A stretch of 64,000 nucleotides of DNA from Saccharum officinarum (Eukaryota; Streptophyta; Magnoliopsida; Poales; Poaceae): NCBI GenBank assembly GCA_020631735.1, contig CM036223.1, positions 12,649,356 through 12,713,355 on the forward strand, given 5' to 3'. Each line of letters opens with the position of its first letter. Within the stretch, counting starts at the first letter, position 1. Made by a program: the position numbers and the translations under genes. Of this stretch, positions 44,772 to 56,089 are shown piece after piece. The notes below the pieces were generated by a model. It ran no database searches, was not told the origin of the DNA, and saw only the letters and a program-made list of their open reading frames with translations.

Positions 44772-45414
44772 TTGATCATCACTGGGACAATTACACCCTG
44801 GAACAAGCCGCAGCAAAGTGAGCTCAAAATCAATTTGGATGGTGTTTTCAATCCTAACACTGGTATAGGTGGATGGGGTTTCATTATACATGATGATCAT
44901 GGCAAGATGGTATTAGCGGGTGCAGGGAAAGCAAATTTCCTACTTGATGCTTTTCATGCAGAGTAGTAGGGATGTCTGACCGGAGTTAAAGCTGCTGTGC
45001 AGTTGGGGATTAGGTCTTGTTTAGTTGGGGAGAAGAAAATTTTTGGGTGTCACATCGGATGTGTCGGAAGGATGTGAGACGAATCTGATGATACTAATTA
45101 ATCTATCATTAACACAGGTGGGTTACTGTAGCACTTAAGGCTTTTCATGGACTAATTAGGCTTAAAAGATTTGTCTCGCGATTTCTCCGAGAACTATGTA
45201 ATTAGTTTTTTTTCGTCTACATTTAGTATTCTATACATGTGTCCAAAAATGCTCTTTTACTATAGAAGGCAAAAAATTTTGAGAACTAAATAAAGCCTTA
45301 GTAAGATTGTGCTGGAAACTGACGCTTCTTTAGTCAAGTCTGCAGTAGAGAGTAATGAGTATAGACTTTCGGCTTTGGGCGGGGTTATTACTTGTGGAGG
45401 CTAGAGTACGAGTG
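44772..45414 (+). pseudogene. RNase H-like domain relic split by a Tourist MITE
   Basis: The frame from 44772 gives WNKPQQSELKINLDGVFNPN, then GGWGFIIHDDHGKMVLAGAG, LLDAFHAE and, after two stops, LTGVKAAVQLGI. This matches the RNase H-like (RVT_3) domain common in plant non-LTR retroelements and their derived genes. The MITE at 45013-45297 interrupts it. After the MITE the same frame resumes as KIVLETDASLVKSAVESNEY and RLSALGGVI, then TAG at 45402. The paired TAG codons near 44963 show it was broken independently of the MITE. Confidence 0.75.
45013..45297 (-). mobile_element. Tourist-like MITE, copy 4, inserted in the RNase H-like relic
   Basis: The ends GGTCTTGTTTAGTTGG and AACTAAATAAAGCC are flanked by TTA on both sides (45010-45012 and 45298-45300). 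The TTA is part of the interrupted frame. Confidence 0.85.
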
Positions 45415-46345
45415 TGCCCTAGATTATGTAATAAAGTTGCAGATGCAAAGTTCAAAGGGAATTGTTGGTGAGGTGTGTTTTTGGCGTATCCAATACTTCT
45501 TAGAAAGGTTCCAAAACCAATTTTTTGGACGTAATTTTCTACATATTGTTGGATAAATGGATATGCTCCAAGGGTTAAGGGTGGGGAAAAAAACTTGAAA
45601 CCCAAACCCGACAAGTACTGCTTATAATACCTTTTTTTAGCAACTACTGCTTATAATAATACCTTAAACCTAGTCTTGGACTCTTGGTACCTGAATTTTC
45701 TCCAAATAGCCTGACTTGCAATTGAAGGCCCAGAATTGAGATGGCCCAGAATTCGGCTTTCAGCCCATTCACCTTAACCCGAATAGCTGCCGCCCGCCAC
45801 GCCACTACAGGCGTCCGTCGACCGTCTTCCCAGCCCTTATTATATCGACATCATTATCATCAATATCCACTCGATAAACAGAGGTGTTGGGATTATATGA
45901 AAACAAAAATTTTGAAATAAAATGAATATAAAACCTAAGCTTGTAAGTTGTAACAATGACTACAATATGTCTATGACAAATGAAAAATTGGTACGTAACC
46001 AACAATAACCTTACAACCACTCAAACACAGACATATCTTTTGAATGAGTTTACATGTTTATGCCTATCTATAGATTTGCATTACATATTTTGTCATTCGT
46101 TCGTAGCCCATGATGGCATAGTGAGATGCATGTTGTTCACGTTATTTTCATATTATTGAAGGTTGTCTTATACTATAGGTTATAATGGAACTTGGCACAG
46201 CCTTGAAAATTTTTAGACTGTTATAAATAGCAGGCGACAACATTTTGGACATGGTGCCACTAAGAATATATTACCGCTATTGCTGCTACGAGCGCTGTTT
46301 CAAGCATTAGCAAACGTTAAACGCTTTAGGGTTGACATAGTTCAG
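45415..46345. other. No supported gene
   Basis: AT-rich sequence with no recognised repeat end or coding region. Confidence 0.35.
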
Positions 46346-46349
46346 CGAT

Positions 46350-47355
46350 AATGCTCCAGTTAAGACATTCGGAACGGACATACGCCTCACTCGCTCACTC
46401 CCGCCCCCGAGTCCCTCGTTTTCTCCTCCCTCCCGCGCTCATGCCCTGCGCCTATCCCGATGCGCGGCCATGGCTGCCTCTTTGATCGACAGCGACGCAC
46501 TCCCCCACCCCGGCGTTCTCCTCCCTCACCCTAGCAGCGCCCCTTCCCCCACCCCGGCATCCTCACCCACAAGAAGCGCAACGCCCGCGGATCTGTGGCC
46601 CTCTTCCCCACCCGGCGATATCCAAGCAAGCCGCTGACCCTCACCTACCCCGGCCGACGGCGCCCTCCCCAAATCTGGCAGCATCGCCTCTGCCTCGGTA
46701 GACGACGGCATGGCGGGCGTGCGGGCGGGCACCATCCAGCGAGCCTGCACCACCGCAGTTGCCGACAAGGTAGGTAATGGCATTGCGGCGATGCTGTGTT
46801 TCTAGACGCTTTTTTCAGACATGTTGCAAGCTCATGTTTCAAGTGTTTCAGTTGTTTCAGATGTATGTTTCAATTATTTCATGCGGATGTTGAAAAAGTA
46901 GATCGGGATGTTGCATATGTTGCAATAGTTGTATAAATATGTCGCAAGCGTCTATCCCTAATGTTTCATCTATTTTTGTACACATATATTGTAAGTGTTT
47001 CAAACGCACAAGTGTTTCATCCATCTTCTTTTGTACGTTGCAAGTGTTGCATTTAGATGTTTCAAAAGTAGATTGGGATGTTGCACATGTTGCAATTGTG
47101 TTTCAACTGTATGTTTCAAATGTTTCATCCGTTTTAGATGTATGTTGCAAATGTTTTATCTAGATGTTGCAAAAGTAGATCGAGACGTTGCACGCGCAGC
47201 TGATGGTTGTCGCTGCTGCTGGGGTGTAGCCGTGGGTCAATCCACGTGGGTTTCCCCATGCGGGGCACGGGGGCATGATGCGAACACGGGAGCGGCGCAG
47301 GTTTTGGAGCCGCGTCAGGACATGACATCCCATCCGGGCGTTCCGATAGCTTAGC
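46350..47355 (+). mobile_element. Non-autonomous repeat, TGTTGCA family, copy C
   Basis: The core (46810-47200) has the same units as copies A and B: ATGTTTCAAGTGTTTC, AAAGTAGATCGGGATGTTGC, TTGCATATGTTGCAATAG. The left margin has TTAAGACATTCGGAACGGAC. The right margin, read in reverse complement, has GCTAAGCTATCGGAACGCCC, giving a rough terminal inverted repeat. No TSD was found. The GC-rich part (46400-46800) contains frames with no recognised domain. Confidence 0.5.
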
Positions 47356-48993
47356 GGCACTTATTGTGTAGTCGACCGGTCTACCAAGAAATGAGACTCA
47401 TCAAAATTTTCATTTGCCCAAATCTAGCCTATCTGTACATGGTGTATAAACGTGTTCATAAAATCTAGCTCTCCAGCTCTCCCCTCTGTATTCTCTAAGA
47501 CCACGCTCTGAGTCCTGAACCTTTTTGTGGTGGCACGGTGATGATGTGCGTTGAGACAAGGATAGCCGTGAACTTCGAATGACGACTACGAGGGAGCGAG
47601 AACTAGAGTGATTGCAAGAGCCGGCTGCGTGCGTTGACCACGGAGGTCGCGGCTGTAGCCGTCCCCTTTGCCTATGCGCAACAACTACACTACCAAACGA
47701 TATTACAAGTACTTCAGCACTGGTACGAAGGGAGAGTGATATCAGGCAACAGAGACAAATGCAAGCCAATTAACAAACACCAAGCAATAGAAGATGGAAT
47801 TGATCCTGGTCCATTCCATGGAAAGCGAACGCACCCTAAATGACTTAAAGTCATTATGGCTTCTCCAATGGATGACCTATATGAGCACTCAAGCCCATAA
47901 TGGGTCGTACTATCAGTCTCCAACAGAATACCTATATGCGAGACCCATTTTGGATTACGGCAGAGGCACAGCCCAAAAATAAGTATCCTTTCTCATGGAG
48001 ACTCATTTGCAGAAAGGGTTCTCTTTTGAATCCTGTTGTTGGAGAAGATAAAAAATGGGTATTGAACCCTTTGGCTGTAGCGCTACCTAAACATGGAATG
48101 TGTCTTGTTTTTTTGGGTGATGTTATTGGAGATAGTCTTAGCGTACTTCCGAAGGCTTCGCTAAAATGTCTTAGCTTGATATTTGCAACACTGTTTCTAT
48201 ATGTCATAATGGAACTTTGTGTGGCTTTGAAGATTTTAGATAAAGGATTAAATATGGATCCATCTCTTGTTGCCAGGAGATCAGACCACTTATTCAACAT
48301 AAAAAGTAGCAAGAGAAAATCAATTCAAGACTCGATTCACACATAGTTTGGCCATCTAAAGGAACAAAAATGCATTGTAACCATCTCAAGCAGTCGACAA
48401 GTTCATACGATGAGTTCCTTGTTAGCCTAACAAGTGTTCCTTCGAATAGGACCTACAATGTCGATCTTTGTAAAAAAAATAATTTCATTTCTTATTAATC
48501 ATACTGTCCAACAAATTATTGCACATCTTATCAACAGAGGGAGCTTAGCTGATTCGGTTCCTTATAGTGGAACTTAGGTGCTCGTATTTTTCTAGATTTA
48601 TTACATGATTTAAATGATTATGTTCTTTCAGTGGTAGGCGACGTACAAACATGCCCATGGACAGCGAGGCTCCTATGATGATTTCGCCAGTCTCGGCTGA
48701 TCCAACTCAGTTCATCAGAGGTGCTCGTAGGAGTAGGGTGAGTGTACGTGCATTCATAAGGGTGAGTATCTGCGTTTGTACTAGGTCTCACAAAACTTTT
48801 GTTTGAGCCCCTTGTTTGTACCACCTATGAAAAAAGTAATGAACGCTCTCTATGAGGTTGTAAGCTTATCGATCATGCTCCATGCGTTTGATGAATCAGA
48901 ACACATGTACCCTCATCGCCTATATCTTTATCTCTATCTATCTATTGTACCCAGGGTTAATACGGTTTCTTTGACCTGCTGTACTTATTCCTA
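47356..48993. other. Unassigned sequence
   Basis: No recognised gene. The longest frames (47900-48346 plus, 148 codons; 47932-48312 minus, 126 codons) overlap on opposite strands and show no motif I know. The plus frame has a hydrophobic stretch (LSLIFATLFLYVIMELCVAL). I treat both as unsupported. Confidence 0.3.
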
Positions 48994-49333
48994 AAATATA
49001 ATGATTTATGCTATATATCTGTCAACAGATTTTGTTGTTATCAGCGACAGAGCTAGCGGTAGGACAAGAGGGGCTCAAGCCCCCCTATTGCTGCAGATCC
49101 CACAGAGCCCTACCAGAGCCCGGGCTACCGCTGCCATCGGCCATCTTATTGCCTGGAGCATCCCTCACGCCGCATTCATGTGAAGAGGAACTCCTTTTGA
49201 GAGGAAGGGGAAGGAGCAGGCTTGCAGATGTGTGCGGTAGTATGCCAGAGGATGTGGAAGGGAAGGGGGAAGGAGTGGTCTTGCATAGGTGCTGCGCCGG
49301 CGGTTCGGTACGAGGAGCTCCTGGAGACTGGCG

Positions 49334-49415
49334 CCCTGTTCGTTTGGACTTATCAGCAGAATCAGCAGCCATCCAGCAGTGTTTTTCTCTCACAACAAAC
49401 CAGCGAAACGAACAG
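49334..49415. mobile_element. Short MITE with CCTGTTCG ends, copy 2
   Basis: CCCTGTTCGTTTGG at the left and CCAGCGAAACGAACAG at the right bracket CAGTGTTTTTCTCTCACA. Related to 14863-14938. Confidence 0.6.
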
Positions 49416-49542
49416 ACTGTGGAGTCGTGTTGTGGACGGGAGATTATGGTGTCTCACGGAAGGGATAAGGCCTCTGTTGGCTTTTCTTTTTCTTTCCTCT
49501 TGATAAATTGATTTTTTATTTCATTGGCCCCACGATGTCTTA

Positions 49543-49784
49543 GGCACCGTTTAGATGCCAAAAATTTTGCCAAAATTTTCAGATTCTCCGTCACATCGAA
49601 TCTTTGAACGCATGCATGAAGCATTAAATATAGATAAAAAATAAAACTAATTACACAGTTTAGACGAAATGGACGAGACAAATCTTTTAAGCCTAATTAG
49701 ACTATGATTGGACAATATTTGCCAAATAACAACGAAACTGTTACAGTAGCGTTTCGCCAAAAATTTTGCCAACTAAACAGCCTC
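49543..49784 (+). mobile_element. Tourist-like MITE, copy 5
   Basis: The ends GGCACCGTTTAGATGCCAAA and TTTTGCCAACTAAACAGCCTC are flanked by TTA on both sides (49540-49542 and 49785-49787). Nested in the hAT at 49042-50464. Confidence 0.88.
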
Positions 49785-49914
49785 TTAGTACTGGCAGTTT
49801 ACAAGTTCATAGTACTAGCACTGTTCCTCTTCCGATTCTTTTAATTTGAGACTTTTTTTTGAATGACGAATGTGCATTTAAATCCGGATGGTGGGAGTAG
49901 GAAATTTTAATTGA

Positions 49915-50143
49915 GGGCCTGTTTGGTTTGGGTGTTAAAGTTTAACAAACACTGTAGCACTTTCGTCTTATTTGATAAAAAGTTTTTAATTTTGGACTAA
50001 TTAGGTTTAATAGATTCGTCTCGTAAATTACTTCTAATCTATGTCGACATGCATGCAATTAGTCTATATTTAATACTCCATGCATTTACCGCAACATTGA
50101 TGTGATGAGAGTTAAACTTTAACACGTTGTAACTAAACGGGCC
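49915..50143 (-). mobile_element. Tourist-like MITE, copy 6
   Basis: The ends GGGCCTGTTTGGTTTGGG and AACTAAACGGGCC are flanked by TGA on both sides (49912-49914 and 50144-50146). Nested in the same hAT. Sequence is that of copy 3 reversed. Confidence 0.82.
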
Positions 50144-50479
50144 TGAGATTGTCTAAAACCTCGAAATGTTAAAACTCAAAAAGAACATTTTGTGCTCAGT
50201 CTTTGTGTTCTCGTATAAAAATACTTTAGACTTCGTTTATCACGCTTCACTTATTAGTTTCATATAAGCCTTGCGGTATGAATAAACTACATCCTTTATT
50301 TTTCATGATGTATTTTGTGAATTTCATTGTTAACCGATGTTTTTAATATAAAACAACTTTAATAAACTATTATATCTGTCTACCGTGAGTGGGTTATAGT
50401 ATGAACTAAGTCGTCGTAGTACTTTTGTTCAGCCCCTTAATTTTTTTTTCTGGCTTCATCCCTGGTTGTTATTTATCTG

Positions 50480-51060
50480 TCTAGGCCGTTGATTGTATTT
50501 TGAGATTCATGCGGCTGTTTGGATTCGTTGACCGGTTCGCCTCGCTAACGGGTCTGTCTTTGCAACCCGCAAACCCTTTATTTTTGAAATCCGCGCCCAC
50601 CCTTATCTTTTCATCTCCCACCACGTTTCTCCCCAATCTTCTCCCGTCGGTTTCTTGCACGCGCGTAGGCGCAGGTGGTGGCCGCAAGGCCATCGCCGCC
50701 GCTTCACTTGCGCCACGCCGTACCGCTCCGCTCCGCTCTCTGTTTCCGCTTGCTTGTGCCGCACCGCTCTTCCGTGTCTCTTCCACTCGCTTGCGCCATG
50801 CCAGTCGCCAGGCTATTCGGCGGCGGCTGCGCTGAGCTGTGGCCGGCTGTGGGTGGGGTGCCGGCGAGCGGTGGTCGGACTTCGGCGGCCTTCCCACCGA
50901 GCTGTGGCAAGCTATTGGTGAGTTGTTGTCTTCGCCCGCCGCTCCCCTCTGTGCCTTCGCATGGTTTTTTTTTTTGCGATTTTGCTTTTTGTTTGAGGTG
51001 CTACTGGTTTCTGTGCGCGGTGATGGTCACGGTCGTGGTGGATGTGCAGTAGATCTAGCT
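50480..51060 (+). other. GC-rich exon-like stretch, probably a captured first exon
   Basis: GC-rich sequence with a plus-strand frame reading RWSDFGGLPTELWQAIG just before a consensus donor (GTGAGT at about 50919). The LPTELWQ stretch is loosely F-box-like but too short to assign. T-rich sequence like that of introns follows for several kilobases. It is probably a captured gene start and not a working gene. Confidence 0.35.
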
Positions 51061-51686
51061 CAAGATGTTCTAGTTAGCTGGCGAGGAACTCTGTGTGATG
51101 ACCTCGGGTTTGGGCGATTTGGTTGCTTGCTTGTTCTGAGGAATTTTTCTTCTCTGGAGATCCAATTGGTTGTACTGGGAATCTGGGATTTGATTTGCTT
51201 GGTCTGAGAAATTTGGGTTCTCTGGAGCTCTATTTCGGCGTATTGTGCTGTAGCTCTCGTACGAGTTGTTGGGTTGCTTGGCAACGGTTTGGGATTATGT
51301 TTCTAACATTTGAGCTTCTGGCGATGTCCAAGTTGCGGTGGGATCTGTGCAGACCAGCGGAGATAGCAGTTTAGTAGTTCAAATTGGAGCAAACAAATCA
51401 TTGTGTGCGGTGTGTAACGGTGTTTCATTAGTTAATTGGGAACTTGCTTGTCGCTCTGGTTGTTCCATTCGCGACTAGGACTTTTCTAATTTCTACATTT
51501 CTTCTCTTGTGCTCGCTTTCATGGTATGTATATGTGTTTTCATTTCAAGTGTTGGCTCGATGCACTTTGTTTTATTAGGCAACAACTGGCAACCCTTTTC
51601 AGCGAGATAGCCAGATAGGTTAAATTTAGTTTACTGTGCATTGAAATTGGAAGGGATCTTTTTCAGCGAGGTAAGATTGATCAACT

Positions 51687-51846
51687 GGCTATACCTTCTA
51701 TTGCCTGTATATTCTGTTGAGGTAGGGCGAGCTTTGGATCCCAATATTATCGAGATGGAAGCTGTAGGCTGTACCTTCTATTGCCTGTATATTCTGTTGA
51801 GGCAAGGCGAGCTTTGGATCCCAATATTATCGAGATGGAAGCTATC
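51687..51846. repeat. 80-bp tandem duplication
   Basis: Two consecutive copies share CCTTCTATTGCCTGTATATT and TTTGGATCCCAATATTATCG with only a few differences, starting at 51687 and 51767. Confidence 0.9.
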
Positions 51847-51849
51847 AAG

Positions 51850-53210
51850 CTGGATAGTTGGTTATTTGGTTGTCGATGTATCTGGGATGGCTAGTTCTAG
51901 CTAGTTGTGGATTGTGTTTTAGGCTGCCTTAACCTTCTGAATTCGTAGATGTTCTGTTCCTATTAGCTTTGGTTGGGAGATGTGGTGAATCATTTAGCAT
52001 TCCTGTATATGAAAAGTATGAATTGAGAATTGGATCTTATAATGGTGAATGTGTCCTACTGAATTATAACTAGATGTTTTTTCCTTTTAACTCTTCTGTT
52101 CATCAGTGAATAATTTATCCTCTATTGTTTTTTTGTTTTATTTGTATGATTTTTCATCCAGTTGTATTTTCTGTTGACACTTTTTTTTTGCATGAATTGT
52201 TTCTTGGGGGCTCTAACAGCTCAGTTGGACTTTTCTGGGTAGGTGGATGATCTGAATGCAACTGAGGGACACCCAAACCAGATATATACGAATGATTAAA
52301 GGGTAAGTTTCTATCTATGCAAAATAATACCTTTTGCTTAGGCCAACACTTATATATTACTAGCACTAAGTTTACATCCTAGTATGCACTGTTATTTTTG
52401 TACTTTGCTGATGTAATTTTAGTATATCATGTTAATGTGGCATATGTCTCTAGGATCTGCAATCCTTCGAAAATATAATTTGGATAATATGTTTCTTCTA
52501 TGAACATTGTGGCATATATGTCTCTAAAAATGTCTTTGTGATCTACAATCAAATATGTTTTTTTCAGGTACAGTTCTGTGCCCCTAAAAAAATCACAATA
52601 TATATTTTTTCCTCTTGGGCCTGTCAGGTTTTTTTATTGCCGCGCTTATTTGTGCTTATCTATTTCTCATTGAACAATTTCTCCTCCATTGTTTGCACGT
52701 CCTTAAGATCTACTCCTCTTTGTTGTCTCTTTCTATTTATTCCTTCTACTTTCTTCGGACATTGCTTCTCATACTGGGTCACTATCTACTTTCTTTCACG
52801 TCTCATTCTAGTGATATTATCTATGTGGTCTCATTTTTGTGAGATTGTCTATGTGAAAAATATTCAACTACTTGCATGTATATTTTTTCTTTCTGGGGAA
52901 TATGCTTCGTTAGCACAAGTATGTCAAATCAGTTGTTCCTAGTATGCCGATTTAGTATATTTTTCTTGCTCAGTACATATGAAGTTATATGGTATTATTA
53001 TTAATAGCATATTTTATGGGACTTGAGATGATTTGACATGTTTATCTACTCAAAGGTTTTGCTTCATCTCTATGCAGCTAATAGTTCTGATGTTTTAGGA
53101 GTACAGAATTATTCCTAAATAATCAAGAGTGACTATTCTGCTCCCTGAATTGCTTGGACCTGCAAATTCATCCTGTAGTCATTGTCACACTATTACATGG
53201 AACATCAAGC
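51850..53210. other. Intron-like sequence inside the Pack-MULE, no supported gene
   Basis: T-rich sequence without a recognised exon. A possible short exon with AACTGAGGGACACCC before GTAAGTTT (about 52260-52301) was noted but not assigned. Confidence 0.3.
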
Positions 53211-53219
53211 ATAGATTGT

Positions 53220-54480
53220 TGTTGTAGGCATATTGAGTGTGTCTGTGTGTGTGTGGGTTCTTTGTGTGTTTGGGTGCATGTGTGTCTTAGAAACTGTGTT
53301 TTTTTAGCTGTAGTTCTTTTTTGTCCTTTGCCTTCTGAGTGTGTCTGTGTGTGTGGGTGCATGTGTCTTTTTGTGTGTCTCTCTCTCTCCCTCTGTTTGT
53401 GTGTGTCTGTGTGGGTCAGTTTTTTTTTTGTGGGTGTCTGTGTTTTTGCTCCGTTTTTTTACTTTTTTATTTTTATTTTTCTTTTTTCTTTTTCTTTTGG
53501 CATTAGCTGTATTTTTTAGAGTTATGTTATGTTTATCTCTCTCTGTATATGTCTCTCTGTCTTTCTCTGTGTGACAGCTGCTGATGCCTGCTGCTACTAC
53601 TGATGTCTTTTGCCTTTTGAGGGCACCAAAGCCTACTGATTGAGCTTGTGCTGTTTTTTTTTTCAGTTGCATGCTGGTCGCTCCTGATGCTGATTAAGGT
53701 GATTATTTTATTTTGTCTTTTGATTGCCTCAAAGCCTGCTAATTTGATGTGCTACTGTTGTTGCAATCGCTTCTTTTTGCTGCTTGATGCTGATTAAGCT
53801 TCTTTTGTTTTGGCCTTTTGAGTGCCTCAAACGAAATTTGATGTTTTTTGGGATCTCCACTGATGTTTAGAGATGACTTTGTTCAGATTTGTATTGCTGT
53901 CTTTGTTTGCTGCTGATCTGTGTGTGTTTGTTACTCTCTCTCTCTGTGTTGTCTCTATGTGTTTTTGTTTTGTTTTTTTCCTGTGTATGTGGGCGTCTAC
54001 TGCTACTTTGTGGCCCCCAAAGCCTGCCGATTGAGCTGGAGCTGCTGTTTCTGTAGTTGCAATGCTGCTTGCTCCTACTGCTGATTAATCTGTAGGTTTT
54101 TTTTGCCTTTTGAGGGACCCAAATGGATGTTTCTTATTTATATTTGTGATGTTTACGGTTGATATGTTCAGTTTTAGATGTGATTATTTGATTTGTGAGG
54201 GAGCATTAGAAGGTGTAGTTGACTGTGTCTTTTTGTGTGCCTCTCTCTACCTTTGTTTGTGTGTGTGTCAGGTTTTTGTGTGTGTGTTTTTGCTCTGTTT
54301 TTTTACTTTTTATTTTTATTTTCTTTTTTTCTTTTTCTTTTGGTATTAGTTGTATTTTCAGAGTTGAGTTATGTTTATCTCTCTGTGTATGTCTCTTTAT
54401 CTTTCTCTGTGGGTGTGTTTTTGTGGGCCTTTTTCTTTTTATTTTTTTTTCTGAGTTTGCTTCCGTGGTCTAGTGTTATA
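53220..54480. repeat. T/TG-rich low-complexity region with internal duplications
   Basis: A block of about 250 bases (53330-53580) with TGTTTTTGCTC, TTTCTTTTGG and TTATGTTTATCTCTCT recurs at about 54222-54420. Between them, CTTTTTGAGGGCACCAAAGCC-like text followed by GATGCTGATTAAG is repeated four to five times at 90-200 bp spacing. Open frames here are low-complexity artefacts. Confidence 0.7.
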
Positions 54481-54877
54481 TGTTGTGTGAGCCTCTAAGT
54501 TGTGTGGTAGTTGGTTTGTTGACTTCAGTGTTTTCTATTATTATGTTTTGAGATCCGAGCTTCTATTGCGAGTTCATTCTGTGCCCACCCTGCATTGAAT
54601 AGTTAAGTACTACTTTTTTTTAAATCTTGGCTATCAACTGCTTGCATTTGTGTGATGTTTTTTTGCATATCATATTATTATATAGGATTTATATTCGATT
54701 GATATGATGGGTTGGATGATTATGTTGCCCCTTGGTTCTGCTGTCACTATACTTTGTTTCTAACACTATATTTTTTTCTGTATTGCCATGCCATGATCTA
54801 TATGATTTGTCGATATCTTTCACATGCTCATTTAGGTGAATTGTTAGCTTGTATTTTCTATCTTTGATCATTGGTTG

Positions 54878-55598
54878 CAAAGTTTTGCTAGGCGCTAGGC
54901 GAAATCTAGGCGACGACCCTTAGCCTAGAGACTAGTCGAGCCTAGGCGATGCTAGGCGTTTTGCTAGGAGATGGCTAATACATGTATATATACATTTTTT
55001 TGAGCAGAATACATGTATATTTACTTAAAAGAAAAGAAAAAAATAGAAGAGAAGTGGTCATGGAATGGGGAGAAAGAGAAAAAGGCCCATTAACGGCCCA
55101 ACTCACCCACCACAACTCACCCACCACGGCCCAACTCCCCTTATCCTCTCCCCTGCTCCTCTCTCTCCCTCCCGAACGCCTCTCTGCGCCCGCTCGCCCG
55201 CGCCGCCGCTCCCCTTCGCCGCGCGCCCGCTCCTCCTCCCCCACCAGCGACCTCCGCCAGGCGGGGAGGAGGACGACCCACGTCACCGGCGAAGAGGAGC
55301 AGGGGAGGCGTCGCCGGCGGGGAGGAGCACGAGCCGCGTCGCCGGCGGGTCTTGCCAGGCGGGCAGGAGGCTCGCCGGCAGGATCTGCTTCCAGGTGAGT
55401 CGCGAGCAGCGCAGCCGGCGGGACCTGCTTCCCGGCGGAGGTCGAGGCGAGTACGCACACGACTTTCTCTCCCCCTTCTCCCCCTTATCCTTCTCTGCTC
55501 GACTTGAGGCCCGACTACCCCCTAGTCCAGGCGCCAGGCCAAAGGCTAGCAACTAGTCGCGACTAGGCGCGTCGTAATCGTCGATTTTCAAAACTTTG
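54878..55598. mobile_element. hAT-type element with perfect 8-bp TSD, nested in the Pack-MULE
   Basis: The ends CAAAGTTTTG and CAAAACTTTG are perfect 10-bp inverted repeats. The TSD ATTGGTTG is perfect (54870-54877 and 55599-55606). Sub-terminal CTAGGCG / CGCCTAG motifs are frequent. The GC-rich interior (55140-55480) has long frames on both strands without recognised domains. Confidence 0.9.
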
Positions 55599-55724
55599 AT
55601 TGGTTGGTGTTTGACTAGTCACTTGATGCGTTAATTGTTTGATAATTAATCAGAGTTGCTGCTTGATGTCCCATTTGTATTACTTGCATGTTGTAGAACC
55701 TGTACTTAAGGTCTTTATTTGCAT

Positions 55725-56074
55725 GTTGTTGAGGTCTCCACTTCTAAGACAGGGAAGCACGGTCACGCCAAATGTCACTTTTTTGTGGCCATCGACATTT
55801 TCAATGTGAAGAAGCTTGAGGATATTGTGCCCTCATCCCATAACTGTAGGCGCCCCATGTCAGTCATACTGACTACCAGCTGATTGACATATCTGAGGAT
55901 GGATTTGTATGCTTCTTTTTTGACTCTTCTATTCACTGATGAAAATCTGCTCGTATTGATTTCTTTTTAAACTCTGTACTTGGTCAACACATAATGCAGG
56001 TCAGCCTGCTGACTGAAAGTGGAGTCACCAAGGAGGATCTTTAGCTCCCTAGTGATGAAACTCTGCTTACCCAG
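55725..56074 (+). pseudogene. Captured fragment of a translation factor eIF5A gene
   Basis: The exon from 55725 reads [19 protein letters not shown], then VAIDIF and [13 protein letters not shown]. This is the eIF5A core, including the loop whose lysine (in TGKHG) is hypusinated in the working protein. [13 protein letters not shown] follows at about 55869-55907. An intron (about 55908-55999, GTATGC...ATGCAG) comes next, then VSLLTESGVTKEDL and LPSDETLLTQ up to a donor at 56075. Retained introns show that genomic DNA was copied, not a transcript. Damage: the expected acceptor before VVEV reads GCAT instead of GCAG, one extra Phe codon is present, the NC-D junction is shifted, and a T insertion turns DLRL-like into DL-stop (near 56043). 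The N-terminal exon and the C-terminal OB-fold end are absent. eIF5A binds the ribosome and promotes elongation and termination. Confidence 0.85.
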
Positions 56075-56089
56075 GTTAGAGCTTTGTAC

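Larger units (their letters stand above)
49042..50464. mobile_element. Non-autonomous hAT element with perfect 8-bp TSD
   Basis: The left end CAGCGACAGAGCTAG and the right end CTGGCTTCATCCCTG are imperfect inverted repeats. The TSD GTTGTTAT is perfect (49034-49041 and 50465-50472). It inserted only 39 bases inside the left end of the MULE and carries three nested MITEs. Confidence 0.88.

Noticed and set aside
47900..48346. 148-codon frame with a hydrophobic segment as a membrane protein gene
   Set aside because: An equally long frame overlaps on the other strand, no motif was recognised, and there is no promoter or splice context.
53154..54498. Cys/Val/Phe-rich frames of 75-121 codons
   Set aside because: They are translations of TG- and T-rich low-complexity DNA.
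55065..55556. 163-codon and overlapping frames in the hAT interior
   Set aside because: GC-rich, present on both strands, no recognisable domain, and fully inside a non-autonomous element.
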